In this document: positions 25,751-34,707 of the stretch, piece by piece
How the letters are laid out: every line of letters begins with the position of its first letter
How positions within the stretch are numbered: position 1 is the stretch's first letter
Assembly: GCA_964581385.1 (NCBI GenBank)
Contig: CAZOOK010000001.1
Location: 248,001-312,000 of the forward strand
DNA: 64,000 nt
DNA from: CAZOOK01 sp964581385
GTDB taxonomy: Bacteria > Pseudomonadota > Gammaproteobacteria > Nevskiales > Nevskiaceae
Direction of reading: 5' to 3'
Made by a program: the position numbers and the translations under genes
Notes under the pieces: model-generated
The model's database searches: none
What the model was told of the DNA's origin: nothing
Seen by the model: the letters and a program-made list of their open reading frames with translations, nothing else

Positions 25751-27073
25751 ATGATTCCGGCCACCGAAGTGCATTCGACGATACTCTCGTGCGTCTACTA
25801 TCTCGGCGCGCACTTCAGCAAATCTTTGCTCGCGTTCGTCTTCTTCTACCCGCTGTTCATGGCCTATATCTGGTCCGTCGGCAGCATCTATTATTTTTTT
25901 CATTGGGAGCGCGACGCCGGCATGCCGGACGACTCGCAACGGCCGCCACCCGACCCGCCGCTGGTGAGTGTTCTTGCGCCGTGTTTCAATGAAGCCGATA
26001 ACATCGAGGAAACCATCGCCGCGCTCGTCGCGCAGACTTACCCCAATCTGGAAATCGTTGCAATCAACGACGGCTCCTCCGACCGCACCGGTGCCCTGCT
26101 CGATGCGATGCAGGCCCGCTATCCGACGCTACGGGTTGTGCATTTCGCCAGCAACCAGGGAAAAGCGATGGGGCTGCGGATGGGGGCCATGGTCGCGCGC
26201 GGCGAATATCTGGTCTGTATTGATGGCGACGCCGTCCTGCATCCCAACGCAGTGGGCCATCTGGTTCAGCATTTCCTCGATGGTCCACGTGTGGGCGCGG
26301 TGACCGGCAACCCACGCATCCGCACGCGCTCGCGCCTGCTCGGGCGTATCCAAGTCGGTGAATTCTCCTCGATCATCGGCCTCATCAAGCGCACCCAGCG
26401 CATCTACGGCAACGTCTTCACCGTGTCTGGTGTGATCTGTGCTTTCCGGCGTTCTGCTCTGCACATGAGTGGATACTGGAATCTCGATATGGTGACCGAG
26501 GATATCGACGTGAGCTGGATGCTCCAGCTCAACCACTGGAGTATTCGTTACGAGCCGAACGCTGTTGCCTGGATACTGATGCCGGAAACGATTTCCGGAC
26601 TCTGGCGTCAACGGTTGCGCTGGGCGCAGGGCGGAGGCGAAGTGTTTTTGCGCTACTTCCGCAAGGTCAGCCACTGGCGTCACCGGCGCATGTGGATGCT
26701 GGTGCTCGAATATATGTTGAGCACGTTGTGGGCTTATGCGTTCGCGCTGTCGATTCTGCTATGGATGATCGGCAAGTTTGTGGCGATGCCGGAAGGTCTG
26801 AACGTGCCGTCGATCTGGCCGCCGGCGTTCTGGGGCCTGACGTTGATGACGACTTATCTGATCCAGAGCGCAGTGGCCATCGCCATCGAGCGCCATTACG
26901 ATCACGCGTATTCGAAGACGCTGTTCTGGGTGATCTGGTATCCGATGGCGTTCTGGATGATCACCTGCGTGACTTCAGCGATCGGGTTCATTAAGGCGAT
27001 TTTCAAGAAGCGGAATAAGCGAGCGACGTGGAAGAGCCCCGATAGAGGATTCCGGTCATTAATGACGAAATAA
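25751..27073 (+). CDS. pgaC: Poly-beta-1,6-GlcNAc synthase PgaC
   Basis: This inner-membrane processive family 2 glycosyltransferase polymerises UDP-GlcNAc. Its 440 residues include two N-terminal membrane segments, then the GT2 domain with VSVLAPCFNE, NDGSSDRT, the DGDA metal site, TEDID and the QRLRWAQGG processivity motif. Two or three C-terminal membrane helices follow. It works with PgaD, and in E. coli the PgaC-PgaD pair is activated by c-di-GMP. The ATG follows a GGGAG. The last codons ATG-ACG-AAA-TAA overlap the beginning of pgaD. Confidence 0.96.
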   Translation: MIPATEVHSTILSCVYYLGAHFSKSLLAFVFFYPLFMAYIWSVGSIYYFFHWERDAGMPDDSQRPPPDPPLVSVLAPCFNEADNIEETIAALVAQTYPNLEIVAINDGSSDRTGALLDAMQARYPTLRVVHFASNQGKAMGLRMGAMVARGEYLVCIDGDAVLHPNAVGHLVQHFLDGPRVGAVTGNPRIRTRSRLLGRIQVGEFSSIIGLIKRTQRIYGNVFTVSGVICAFRRSALHMSGYWNLDMVTEDIDVSWMLQLNHWSIRYEPNAVAWILMPETISGLWRQRLRWAQGGGEVFLRYFRKVSHWRHRRMWMLVLEYMLSTLWAYAFALSILLWMIGKFVAMPEGLNVPSIWPPAFWGLTLMTTYLIQSAVAIAIERHYDHAYSKTLFWVIWYPMAFWMITCVTSAIGFIKAIFKKRNKRATWKSPDRGFRSLMTK

Positions 27074-27537
27074 TCATCCGGGACACGCCCGACCTCCCGG
27101 TCTGGCTCAGGTTCTTCGAGACGGTATTGACCGTGCTGCTGTGGTGCGCGTATCTATATCTGATTCGTCTGCCTGTCGCTGGTATCGCGTATGTGGCCCA
27201 CGTTGCAGGATTGGACTGGGTCTATGACGCAGTCCGATCAATCCTGCCTTACACGATGGATTGGCGTGCCATTCCGACGTTTGTCGATTATCTACTGGTG
27301 ATCGCCATCAACAGCGCAATTCTGGTGGTTTGGGGTCGCTATAACCTGGAGCGCTTCAAGAATGTGCGCCGACGCGCCCGCTTTTCGCAGGTTACAGCCA
27401 CTGATCTCGCCGCGCTCTACGCGGTGCCCGAGGTGCAGGTGCTCGAATGGCAGTCCGCCAAGCGGCTGATAATCCTCCATGATCCGGGCGGCAATATTCT
27501 GTCGGTGCAGCTGCCAAAGACGTGGATGAACGGCTAG
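27058..27537 (+). CDS. pgaD: PgaD, synthase accessory subunit (non-AUG start)
   Basis: This small inner-membrane protein with two transmembrane helices stabilises PgaC and takes part in c-di-GMP sensing. The conserved N-terminus (IIIRDTPDLPVWLRFFE before helix 1) is encoded upstream of the first usual start, TTG 27127. The only starts that include it are ATT codons: 27058 has AGAGGA eight bases upstream, and an in-frame stop lies at 27043-27045. I therefore propose AUU initiation coupled to pgaC. Alternatives are a missing A in the run at 27068-27070, which would fuse PgaC and PgaD in one frame, or a true TTG start with a shortened N-terminus. The pairing with pgaC supports the name. Confidence 0.8.
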   Translation: MNDEIIIRDTPDLPVWLRFFETVLTVLLWCAYLYLIRLPVAGIAYVAHVAGLDWVYDAVRSILPYTMDWRAIPTFVDYLLVIAINSAILVVWGRYNLERFKNVRRRARFSQVTATDLAALYAVPEVQVLEWQSAKRLIILHDPGGNILSVQLPKTWMNG

Positions 27538-27554
27538 GGTCTGTCGTGTCGTCT

Positions 27555-30500
27555 CTAACGTGCGGCCAGCATCCTGGTCGCGTCGGCAGCCGGCACGCCG
27601 GGAGAAAACAGGAAACCCTGCAGCTCGTCGCAGCCAATCGCAATTAGGAAGTCGCGTTGCCGCGCGGTCTCCACACCTTCGGCGGAAACCCGCATCCGGA
27701 ACTGATGGCCGACGCCGATGATGGTTCTGGCGATGGCAGCGTCATTCGCATCGTCGGGCAGGTCGCGAACGAACGATTTGTCGATCTTCAGCTTGTCCAC
27801 TTGGAACTGCTTCAGGTAGGCGAGGCTGGAGTAGCCGGTACCGAAATCATCCAGGGCCAGACGTACGCCAAGCGCCTTCAGCGCGTGCAGCGTCAAATGC
27901 GTACGATCGACGTTTTCCATGGCGGTGCTTTCGGTCAACTCGATTTCGAGACGGTGCGCAGGAAGCTGGTATTCGTCGAGCGCGTTCTTGACGAGTTCCG
28001 CGAGTCCCGGACGCAATAATTGCTGCGCGGAGACATTGACCGAAACGACAAAGTTGTCGTGGCCCGCATCACGCCATTCACGCATCTGCCGGCAGGCTTC
28101 GCGAATGATCCATTGGCCCAATTCGGGCATCACGCCGATCGATTCCGCCACGGAGATGAAGCGGGACGGGAATACCAGCCCAAGCTCCGGGTTGCGCCAG
28201 CGTATCAACGCTTCGAATCCATCCAGCCGACGTGTTTCGGCGTCGTACTGGGGTTGGTAGTGAAGCACCATCTCGTTGCGCTCGACGGCGTCGCGCAAAT
28301 GGTTTCCGAGCAATTGCCGATCCTGGATGTCGTGAACTTGCTCGGCGGTGAAGACGCAGATGGCGTCGCGGCCCTGACGCTTGGCATTGACCAGCGCGGC
28401 TTGCGCACGACGTACCAATTCCATTCCTGAAGCGCCATGCGCCGGATAAGCCGCGATGCCGATACTCACCGACAGCCGGATTCGGTAACCATCGATGGCA
28501 AAGGATTCCAGCAGCGCGCGACGGATCTGCTCGGCGATTTCGTGGGTCTGATCCGTCGTGAATCCCGGCAGCACCGCCAGGAATTCATCGCCCGACATGC
28601 GGCCGAGACTGCCATCCTTGGGGATGAACTGCAGAATACGCTGCGCGACCGCGCGTAGAACCCGATCCGCGGTCGCGTGTCCCATCAATTCGTTGATCGA
28701 GAAGAAGCGATCGAGATCCATGAACATGACTGAAACATTATCGTTGCTCTGGAATTCAATCCGCTTCCTCAGGTCTTCTTCGATTGCTTCTATGCGCGGC
28801 AAGTCAGTGACGGCGTCGTGCGTCATTGCGTGCGCGAGTTCGGCCTCAGCTTTTTGGCGCTCTGTAATGTCGCGTCCCACGGCGTATAAAAGCTTGTCGA
28901 CGCCGACATACCAACTCCACTCGATGAACCGCCAGCTTCCATCCACGAGCAGATAGCGATAAAGCGTCTGATGAACGCCTCCGTTACCCGTCAGATAGGC
29001 TTCGCGAACGGTGCTGTGGAAAAACGCGCGATCGTCGGCATGGGCAAGGTGCTCCATGCCGTTTTTTATCAGGTATTCCCGCGTACGGCCCAATGCCTGA
29101 CACAGGGCATCGTTCAGTTCGATCAGGCGATGATCTTCGAGGTTGTAGATGCAGAACGGTTCCAGTGACATTTCAAAGAAGCGGTCGCGCACCTGTAGGC
29201 GTGCGATCAGTTGCCGGCGCGCCACCGCCACCGAGATCATCTGCGCGAACTGGGTAGCGACCAATTCATCGTCGGCATTGAACTCGCCGTCCGCGGGATC
29301 GAACAGGTGCAGGAATCCGACATTCTGACCGTCGCGCGCGGTCAGCGGCATGCCCAGCCAGCCAGAGTGCGGCGCCAGTCCGCGTGCCTGACGGGTAAAT
29401 GCGCGCCAGCCGGTATGAGCGGCGATCTGGTCGCGCGTCAATCTCGTCGGAGTTTGTCCGAGCGATTCCACGTTATGGAGTCCGCACTCTTGCAGCTGTG
29501 CGACATGCGGCGACCAGCGGGGCTGGCGCTCGGCAGGTGACACGGTGAAGCTCGCGGTCGAAATGGCGGTATCGGCGGTGACCATGGCCGCCTCGCGCGC
29601 GCCGATCGTTTCACGCAGCGCATCGATCAGGATTTGCAGAAGGCCTTCGTCGTCGGCCCGCACGTTCGCTTCGATCGCCGAATTCGAGAGATGACGCAGC
29701 TGTTCCGACAAGCGGATCGAATGCTTGAGGGAGCGTTGCAGCTCTTCCTGAGCGAGGTGCAGCGGCGTGACGTCGGTGACCACCGTGAACGCGCCGGTCA
29801 CTTGTCCTGCGACCACGATCGGCAGCGTCGTCATGTCCACTTCGATGCGATTGCCCTGGCTGTCCACGGTGCCGAAGTGGCCTCGGCAGGTGCTGCGGTC
29901 AAGAACCATCGCCAGATGTCGCTTGGCTTCCGCGCGGAATTGCTTTGGCACCGCGTCATCAATCGAGTGGCCGATGTAGTGCTCGAGAGGACGTCCAGTG
30001 AGCTTTAAAAAATTGCTGTTGCATAAAGTAAAGCGGCCATCGCGGTCGACCGCGAACACCGAATCCGGATGCTGCTCGAACAGCGAAGTGAACTGTTGCC
30101 GACTGGTGTCGAGCCGCCCTAATGCGTGATGCTGATCGATGGCAATGCCGGCGATCGAAATCAGCGAATCGACATTCCGCAATTCCTCGTCCGAGGGCGA
30201 ACGAGGTTCGCGATAGTAGATTCCGAAAGTGCCGAGGACGTTGCCTTCCGAGCTGATGATTGGCGTCGACCAGCAGGCGCGCAGGCCGTGCTGCAATGCT
30301 ATATCTCGCGCCCCGGTCCAGACCGGATCCCTTCCGATATCGCCGCTGATAATGCGGCTGCGGCGCAGGATCGCTTCGCAGCAGGAACCAATGTTCGGCT
30401 CGATTCTCACGCCGTCGACGAGGCGGTTGTATTCCTCGGGCAGGCCGGGCGCCGCGCCGTGACGCAGGTGCTCCGAGGATTCGTCGAGAAGAAGAATAGA

Positions 30501-31748
30501 TGTATAGGCGCCGGGATGGTTTCTGTCGTAGAGCTGGCACACGGATTCCAGGCTATTCGCTAGCGCAGCGTGCGATGCAATCCGCGCCAGTATCTCCTGC
30601 TTACCTTGTTCGAAAGTCTGCTTGCGCCGCTCGCCGTCGATGTCGCGTCCGACGCAGAACGTCATTCCGTCCAGTTCGGACCAGAATGCCTTCCATTGCA
30701 TGGAAACGATGCTGCCGTCCTTGCGCAGATGGCGATTATCGAACCCGATCACGCGGTCGCCCGGCGCGCCTTTTTGCAGATGAAGAATGGTCCGCTCGCG
30801 ATCATCCGGGTGGACGAGGAGACGAAAATCGGTTCCGCGCAACTCCGCCGAGGAATAGTTCCAGAGCCGCTTGCAGGCACCGCCGATGTTGAAAATGCGG
30901 CCGTCGCGGTGGATGGCGCACATCACGTCGGGGGCGCCATAGATGAACAGCTTTCTCAGATTCCGGGTGGCTGCGAGTTGACGGGAAAGCCGGCGTGTCA
31001 GATGTTCCCTGCGCAGTTGTTCCGTGACGTCGACGAGCACCGTCACCGCAAGTTGCGGTCGATCGCCGATTTCGGGAGTCAGCGAGCCGGTTTCACGCAC
31101 CGTGCATTCCTTGCCATCCGGACGCACGATCCGATATTCGCAATACATGATGTCCTCGCCCGCATGCAGTCGCTTGCGGGCTGCTTCGACACGTGCGCGA
31201 TCAGCCGGATGCACGCGCACGAGTACGGTTTCGAGCCGATGGTCGAACCGCGTCGCTTCCAGACATAGAAGCGCCAGCGCTTCGTCGGACGCGTGCAGGA
31301 ACTTGGAGCGGGTATCGAAGGTAAGAGTGCCGGCGCCGGCTATCTTTCGCGAAGGGGGGCGGCTGTTTTTTGCCGCAGTTTCTGTACCGCTCGCAGTGGT
31401 TTGTTCAAAGGCTTGAGGCGTGTCGTCGTCCGCGATGCGATTCAGCCTCGATTGGGCGGTATTCGCGGCGCGCGCGGTGATCTGGCGCCGCAGCGCCATC
31501 GCAAGCATTAGTAGCGCCACCACAAAGCCGCCGACCAGCAACTGCTGTGGAAGTGCAGCCGGCGCCGATGGCCCCGCCTCGGCAAGTGCCGCCGCCATGA
31601 CGGCGATCAGCACGATGAGCATTCCGCCAAAAAGTGGAAGCCAGGGGCGGAAGCGGGCGGGAAAGCGACGGCCCAGCTCGGCCCATTCCGCGTCGACGCG
31701 GTGGCGAGCGGATCCCCGGTACAGATCGTTGATGGTCTTTTCCATCAT
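27555..31748 (-). CDS. Multi-sensor PAS/GAF/GGDEF/EAL protein
   Basis: This 1397-residue membrane-anchored c-di-GMP protein has two N-terminal helices (about 37-58 and 68-87). These are followed roughly by PAS (140-245), PAS (270-375), GAF (385-550), PAS (560-675), GAF (690-850), PAS (855-975), GGDEF (985-1140) and EAL (1150-1390). The GGDEF signature is SGDEF with no obvious RxxD inhibitory site. The EAL domain keeps FEALIRW, NVSAQQL, ELTES, DDFGTGYSS, KIDKSF and AEGVET, so phosphodiesterase activity is likely. It converges on pgaD with 17 bases between. As PgaCD responds to c-di-GMP, local control of polysaccharide synthesis is a reasonable inference. Confidence 0.93.
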   Translation of the reverse strand: MMEKTINDLYRGSARHRVDAEWAELGRRFPARFRPWLPLFGGMLIVLIAVMAAALAEAGPSAPAALPQQLLVGGFVVALLMLAMALRRQITARAANTAQSRLNRIADDDTPQAFEQTTASGTETAAKNSRPPSRKIAGAGTLTFDTRSKFLHASDEALALLCLEATRFDHRLETVLVRVHPADRARVEAARKRLHAGEDIMYCEYRIVRPDGKECTVRETGSLTPEIGDRPQLAVTVLVDVTEQLRREHLTRRLSRQLAATRNLRKLFIYGAPDVMCAIHRDGRIFNIGGACKRLWNYSSAELRGTDFRLLVHPDDRERTILHLQKGAPGDRVIGFDNRHLRKDGSIVSMQWKAFWSELDGMTFCVGRDIDGERRKQTFEQGKQEILARIASHAALANSLESVCQLYDRNHPGAYTSILLLDESSEHLRHGAAPGLPEEYNRLVDGVRIEPNIGSCCEAILRRSRIISGDIGRDPVWTGARDIALQHGLRACWSTPIISSEGNVLGTFGIYYREPRSPSDEELRNVDSLISIAGIAIDQHHALGRLDTSRQQFTSLFEQHPDSVFAVDRDGRFTLCNSNFLKLTGRPLEHYIGHSIDDAVPKQFRAEAKRHLAMVLDRSTCRGHFGTVDSQGNRIEVDMTTLPIVVAGQVTGAFTVVTDVTPLHLAQEELQRSLKHSIRLSEQLRHLSNSAIEANVRADDEGLLQILIDALRETIGAREAAMVTADTAISTASFTVSPAERQPRWSPHVAQLQECGLHNVESLGQTPTRLTRDQIAAHTGWRAFTRQARGLAPHSGWLGMPLTARDGQNVGFLHLFDPADGEFNADDELVATQFAQMISVAVARRQLIARLQVRDRFFEMSLEPFCIYNLEDHRLIELNDALCQALGRTREYLIKNGMEHLAHADDRAFFHSTVREAYLTGNGGVHQTLYRYLLVDGSWRFIEWSWYVGVDKLLYAVGRDITERQKAEAELAHAMTHDAVTDLPRIEAIEEDLRKRIEFQSNDNVSVMFMDLDRFFSINELMGHATADRVLRAVAQRILQFIPKDGSLGRMSGDEFLAVLPGFTTDQTHEIAEQIRRALLESFAIDGYRIRLSVSIGIAAYPAHGASGMELVRRAQAALVNAKRQGRDAICVFTAEQVHDIQDRQLLGNHLRDAVERNEMVLHYQPQYDAETRRLDGFEALIRWRNPELGLVFPSRFISVAESIGVMPELGQWIIREACRQMREWRDAGHDNFVVSVNVSAQQLLRPGLAELVKNALDEYQLPAHRLEIELTESTAMENVDRTHLTLHALKALGVRLALDDFGTGYSSLAYLKQFQVDKLKIDKSFVRDLPDDANDAAIARTIIGVGHQFRMRVSAEGVETARQRDFLIAIGCDELQGFLFSPGVPAADATRMLAAR

Positions 31749-32043
31749 TATTCAAATTTACCCTTATTGCGTAGCCATCCTCGAAGGCCGCAAATTCCCT
31801 TGCTGCCATTTACCTCCCGGGAGGCCCAGCTTTACCAGATGGAATACCCATGAACGGCATGTTTTGGGCGACAAACGGACGCGGCGGTGTATGCTGCGAT
31901 GCACAAGAGTGGTTGCCGGAAGTGGGCCGGAACGAGGTGGCCCGCCGATCCATCCACTCTGGCGCGCTGTCATCGCACATGATTTAATCGCGCCCCAACT
32001 CTCTTGGCCGCCCGCGGCCTCCGTTTGTGCCTAAAGGTGTTTC

Positions 32044-33273
32044 GTGAACAATGTTTTTCCGCGCATCCAGCGCCTGCCCCCTTATGTCTTCAGCATCGTC
32101 GGCGAATTGAAGAAGGCGGCCCGAGCTCGCGGCGAGGACATCATTGATTTCGGCATGGGCAATCCGGATCAGCCGACGCCGCGGCACATTGTGGACAAAC
32201 TGGTCGAGGCAGTGGTGCGTGGCACTGACAGCGACTACGTCAAACCCGAGCACCACGACGAGGAAGGCACCCATACGCACCGTTACTCGGTGTCGCGGGG
32301 CATTCCGCGCCTGCGCCGTGCGATGGTGAACTGGTACCGCGCCCGCTACGACGTGCATCTCGATCCGGAGTCCGAGGTGATCGCGACGATCGGCTCGAAG
32401 GAAGGGCTCGCACACCTGGCATTCGCCACGCTTGGCCCCGGCGACACCGTGCTGGTGCCGAATCCGGCCTATCCGATCCATCCTTACGGCGCGATTCTCG
32501 CCGGCGCCGACGTGCGCCATGTACGCATGACGCCGGAAGTCGATTTCTTTGAGGAGCTGCACAAGGCGATCAAGGAAACCTGGCCGGCACCGAAGATGCT
32601 GATCCTGAATTTTCCGGGCAATCCGACGACGGCGACGGCGGATCTGGATTTCTTCCGCAAGGCGGTCGATATCTGCCGCGAGCACGGCATCTGGCTGATT
32701 CACGATCTGGCTTACGCGGACATCGTGTTCGATGGCTATACCGCGCCGAGCGTGCTGCAGATTCCCGGTGCAAAGGACGTCGCGGTGGAATTCTTCACGC
32801 TGTCCAAGAGCTACAACATGCCGGGCTGGCGCGTCGGCTTCATGTGCGGCAACCCGACGCTGGTCGCTGCGCTGGCGAAGATGAAGAGTTATCTCGACTA
32901 CGGCATGTTCACGCCGATCCAGGTGGCCGCGATCGCCGCGCTGGAAGGCCCGCAGCAGTGCGTCGCCGAAATCCGCCACATGTACCAGAGCCGCCGCGAT
33001 GTGCTCGTCGAAGGGCTCAACAAAGCCGGTTGGGACGTGGTCAAACCCAAGGCGACGATGTTCGTCTGGGCGCGGATTCCCGAGCACCTGCGTGCACTCG
33101 GTTCGATCGAATTCTCCAAGCGACTCCTGGAGGAAGCGAAGGTCGCGGTGTCGCCGGGCGTCGGTTTCGGCGAATATGGCGATGATCACGTTCGCTTCGC
33201 GTTGATCGAGAACGAGCACCGCACGCGGCAAGCACTGCGTGGTATCAGGAAGCTGCTGCACGAGCGGGGATGA
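32044..33273 (+). CDS. alaC: AlaC-type aminotransferase
   Basis: This PLP-dependent class I aminotransferase of the AlaC/YfdZ group makes alanine from pyruvate and glutamate. Its 409 residues include PNPAYPIH, NFPGNPT, HDLAYADIVFDGY and FFTLSKSYNMPGWR with the PLP lysine at 255. Compared with relatives, which go directly from the helix to DTHxYS, there is an extra acidic/His-rich stretch at about 62-76 (SDYVKPEHHDEEG). The start is GTG 32044, preceded by AAAGGTG. It lies in the order alaC-hom-thrC seen in many betaproteobacteria, xanthomonads and pseudomonads. Confidence 0.93.
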   Translation: MNNVFPRIQRLPPYVFSIVGELKKAARARGEDIIDFGMGNPDQPTPRHIVDKLVEAVVRGTDSDYVKPEHHDEEGTHTHRYSVSRGIPRLRRAMVNWYRARYDVHLDPESEVIATIGSKEGLAHLAFATLGPGDTVLVPNPAYPIHPYGAILAGADVRHVRMTPEVDFFEELHKAIKETWPAPKMLILNFPGNPTTATADLDFFRKAVDICREHGIWLIHDLAYADIVFDGYTAPSVLQIPGAKDVAVEFFTLSKSYNMPGWRVGFMCGNPTLVAALAKMKSYLDYGMFTPIQVAAIAALEGPQQCVAEIRHMYQSRRDVLVEGLNKAGWDVVKPKATMFVWARIPEHLRALGSIEFSKRLLEEAKVAVSPGVGFGEYGDDHVRFALIENEHRTRQALRGIRKLLHERG

Positions 33274-33327
33274 GATCCTCCGCGGCCGTTTTTAAATGCA
33301 ATCTGTCTGAATGAGCTGACGTATTCC

Positions 33328-34632
33328 ATGACCGAACCTTTGAGAGTGGGACTGATCGGCCTGGGCACCGTAGGCCAGGGCGTCGTGCGCGTGCTGGCGC
33401 GCAACGGCGCGCAGATCGCGCGCCGCGCCGGCCGGCCGATCGAAATCGTCGCCGCGGCGACACGTGATCCGTCCAAGCCGCGCAACTGCGAGCTGAAGGG
33501 CATCAAGATCAGCGCCGATCCGTTCAGCGTGGTGCGCGCCGATGTCGATGTCGTCGTCGAATTGATCGGTGGTCTCGATCCGGCGGAACGCCTGATCGGC
33601 GAAGCGCTCGGTCGCGGCCGCCACGTCGTCACCGCCAACAAGGCGCTGCTCGCCGAGCGCGGTGTGGCTTTGTTCCAGCGCGCGCAGGCGGCCGGGTCGA
33701 TTCTGGCGTTCGAGGCGGCAGTTGCCGGCGGCATCCCGATCATCAAGGTGCTGCGCGAAGGGCTCGTCGCCAATCGCGTCACCGGCATCGCCGGCATCAT
33801 CAACGGCACCAGCAATTACATCCTCACGCAGATGCGCGAGCGCGAGGCCGCTTTCGCCGACGTGCTCGCGGAAGCGCAGAAGCTCGGCTACGCCGAGGCC
33901 GACCCGACCTTCGATGTCGAAGGCATCGATGCCGCGCACAAGTTGACCATCCTCGCGGCGATCGCGTTCGGCACGCCGCTCGCCAGCGGCATCGTGCGCG
34001 CGGAAGGCATTTCGCAGATTCAGGCGCAGGACATCGCGCTCGCCGGCGAGCTCGGCTATCGCATCAAGTCGCTCGGCATCGCCAAGCAGACCGGGCACGG
34101 TGTGGAACTGCGCGTGCACCCGACGCTGGTGCCCGAGGGCAAGCTGCTGGCCAAGGTAGACGGCGTGCTCAATGCGGTTCTCGTCGATGGCGACGCCATC
34201 GGCCAGACCGTGTATGTAGGGCGCGGTGCCGGCGCCGAAGCGACCGCTTCCGCCGTGATCGCCGATCTCGTCGATATCGCGCGTCTCCACGGCGCCGCCG
34301 CGCGCCACTGGGTTGCGCCGCTCGGCGTGACTGGCGCGACCGCACCGCCGCCGCTGCTGCCGATCGAAAATGTCGAGAGCGCTTACTACCTGCGTTTACG
34401 TGTCGCTGACGAGCCCGGCGTGCTGCGTGCACTGACTTCGATCCTCGCCGAAGCCGACATCAGCGTCGAAGCGATCCTGCAGAAAGAACCCAAGCCCGGC
34501 GCCGACGCGACCATCGCGATCATCACTTCCGTGGTGTCCGAAGCGCGCTTCCGCCAGGCGCTCGATCGCATGCAGCAGCTGCCGTTCCTGCGTCCCGGAA
34601 CGGTGCGGCTACGCGTCGAGCATTTCGAGTAG
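33328..34632 (+). CDS. hom: Homoserine dehydrogenase
   Basis: This NAD(P)-dependent enzyme reduces aspartate semialdehyde to homoserine, the branch to threonine and methionine. Its 434 residues comprise an N-terminal Rossmann fold (GLIGLGTVGQGVV), the ANKALLAERG segment, AVAGGIPIIK and NGTSNYIL, the catalytic domain with DPTFDVEGIDAAHK, and a C-terminal ACT domain (about 350-425) expected to bind threonine. It follows alaC after 54 bases and precedes thrC after 75, probably in one transcription unit. Confidence 0.97.
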   Translation: MTEPLRVGLIGLGTVGQGVVRVLARNGAQIARRAGRPIEIVAAATRDPSKPRNCELKGIKISADPFSVVRADVDVVVELIGGLDPAERLIGEALGRGRHVVTANKALLAERGVALFQRAQAAGSILAFEAAVAGGIPIIKVLREGLVANRVTGIAGIINGTSNYILTQMREREAAFADVLAEAQKLGYAEADPTFDVEGIDAAHKLTILAAIAFGTPLASGIVRAEGISQIQAQDIALAGELGYRIKSLGIAKQTGHGVELRVHPTLVPEGKLLAKVDGVLNAVLVDGDAIGQTVYVGRGAGAEATASAVIADLVDIARLHGAAARHWVAPLGVTGATAPPPLLPIENVESAYYLRLRVADEPGVLRALTSILAEADISVEAILQKEPKPGADATIAIITSVVSEARFRQALDRMQQLPFLRPGTVRLRVEHFE

Positions 34633-34707
34633 TCCATTTCCCGAACCCTTCCCGAACCCGATTCCCGTGCCGTTCGCGGCGCGGTCGTCGAACAAAGAAT
34701 AGCCACC

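Noticed and set aside
31984..33261. 425-codon ORF antisense to alaC
   Set aside because: Antisense shadow of a conserved aminotransferase gene.
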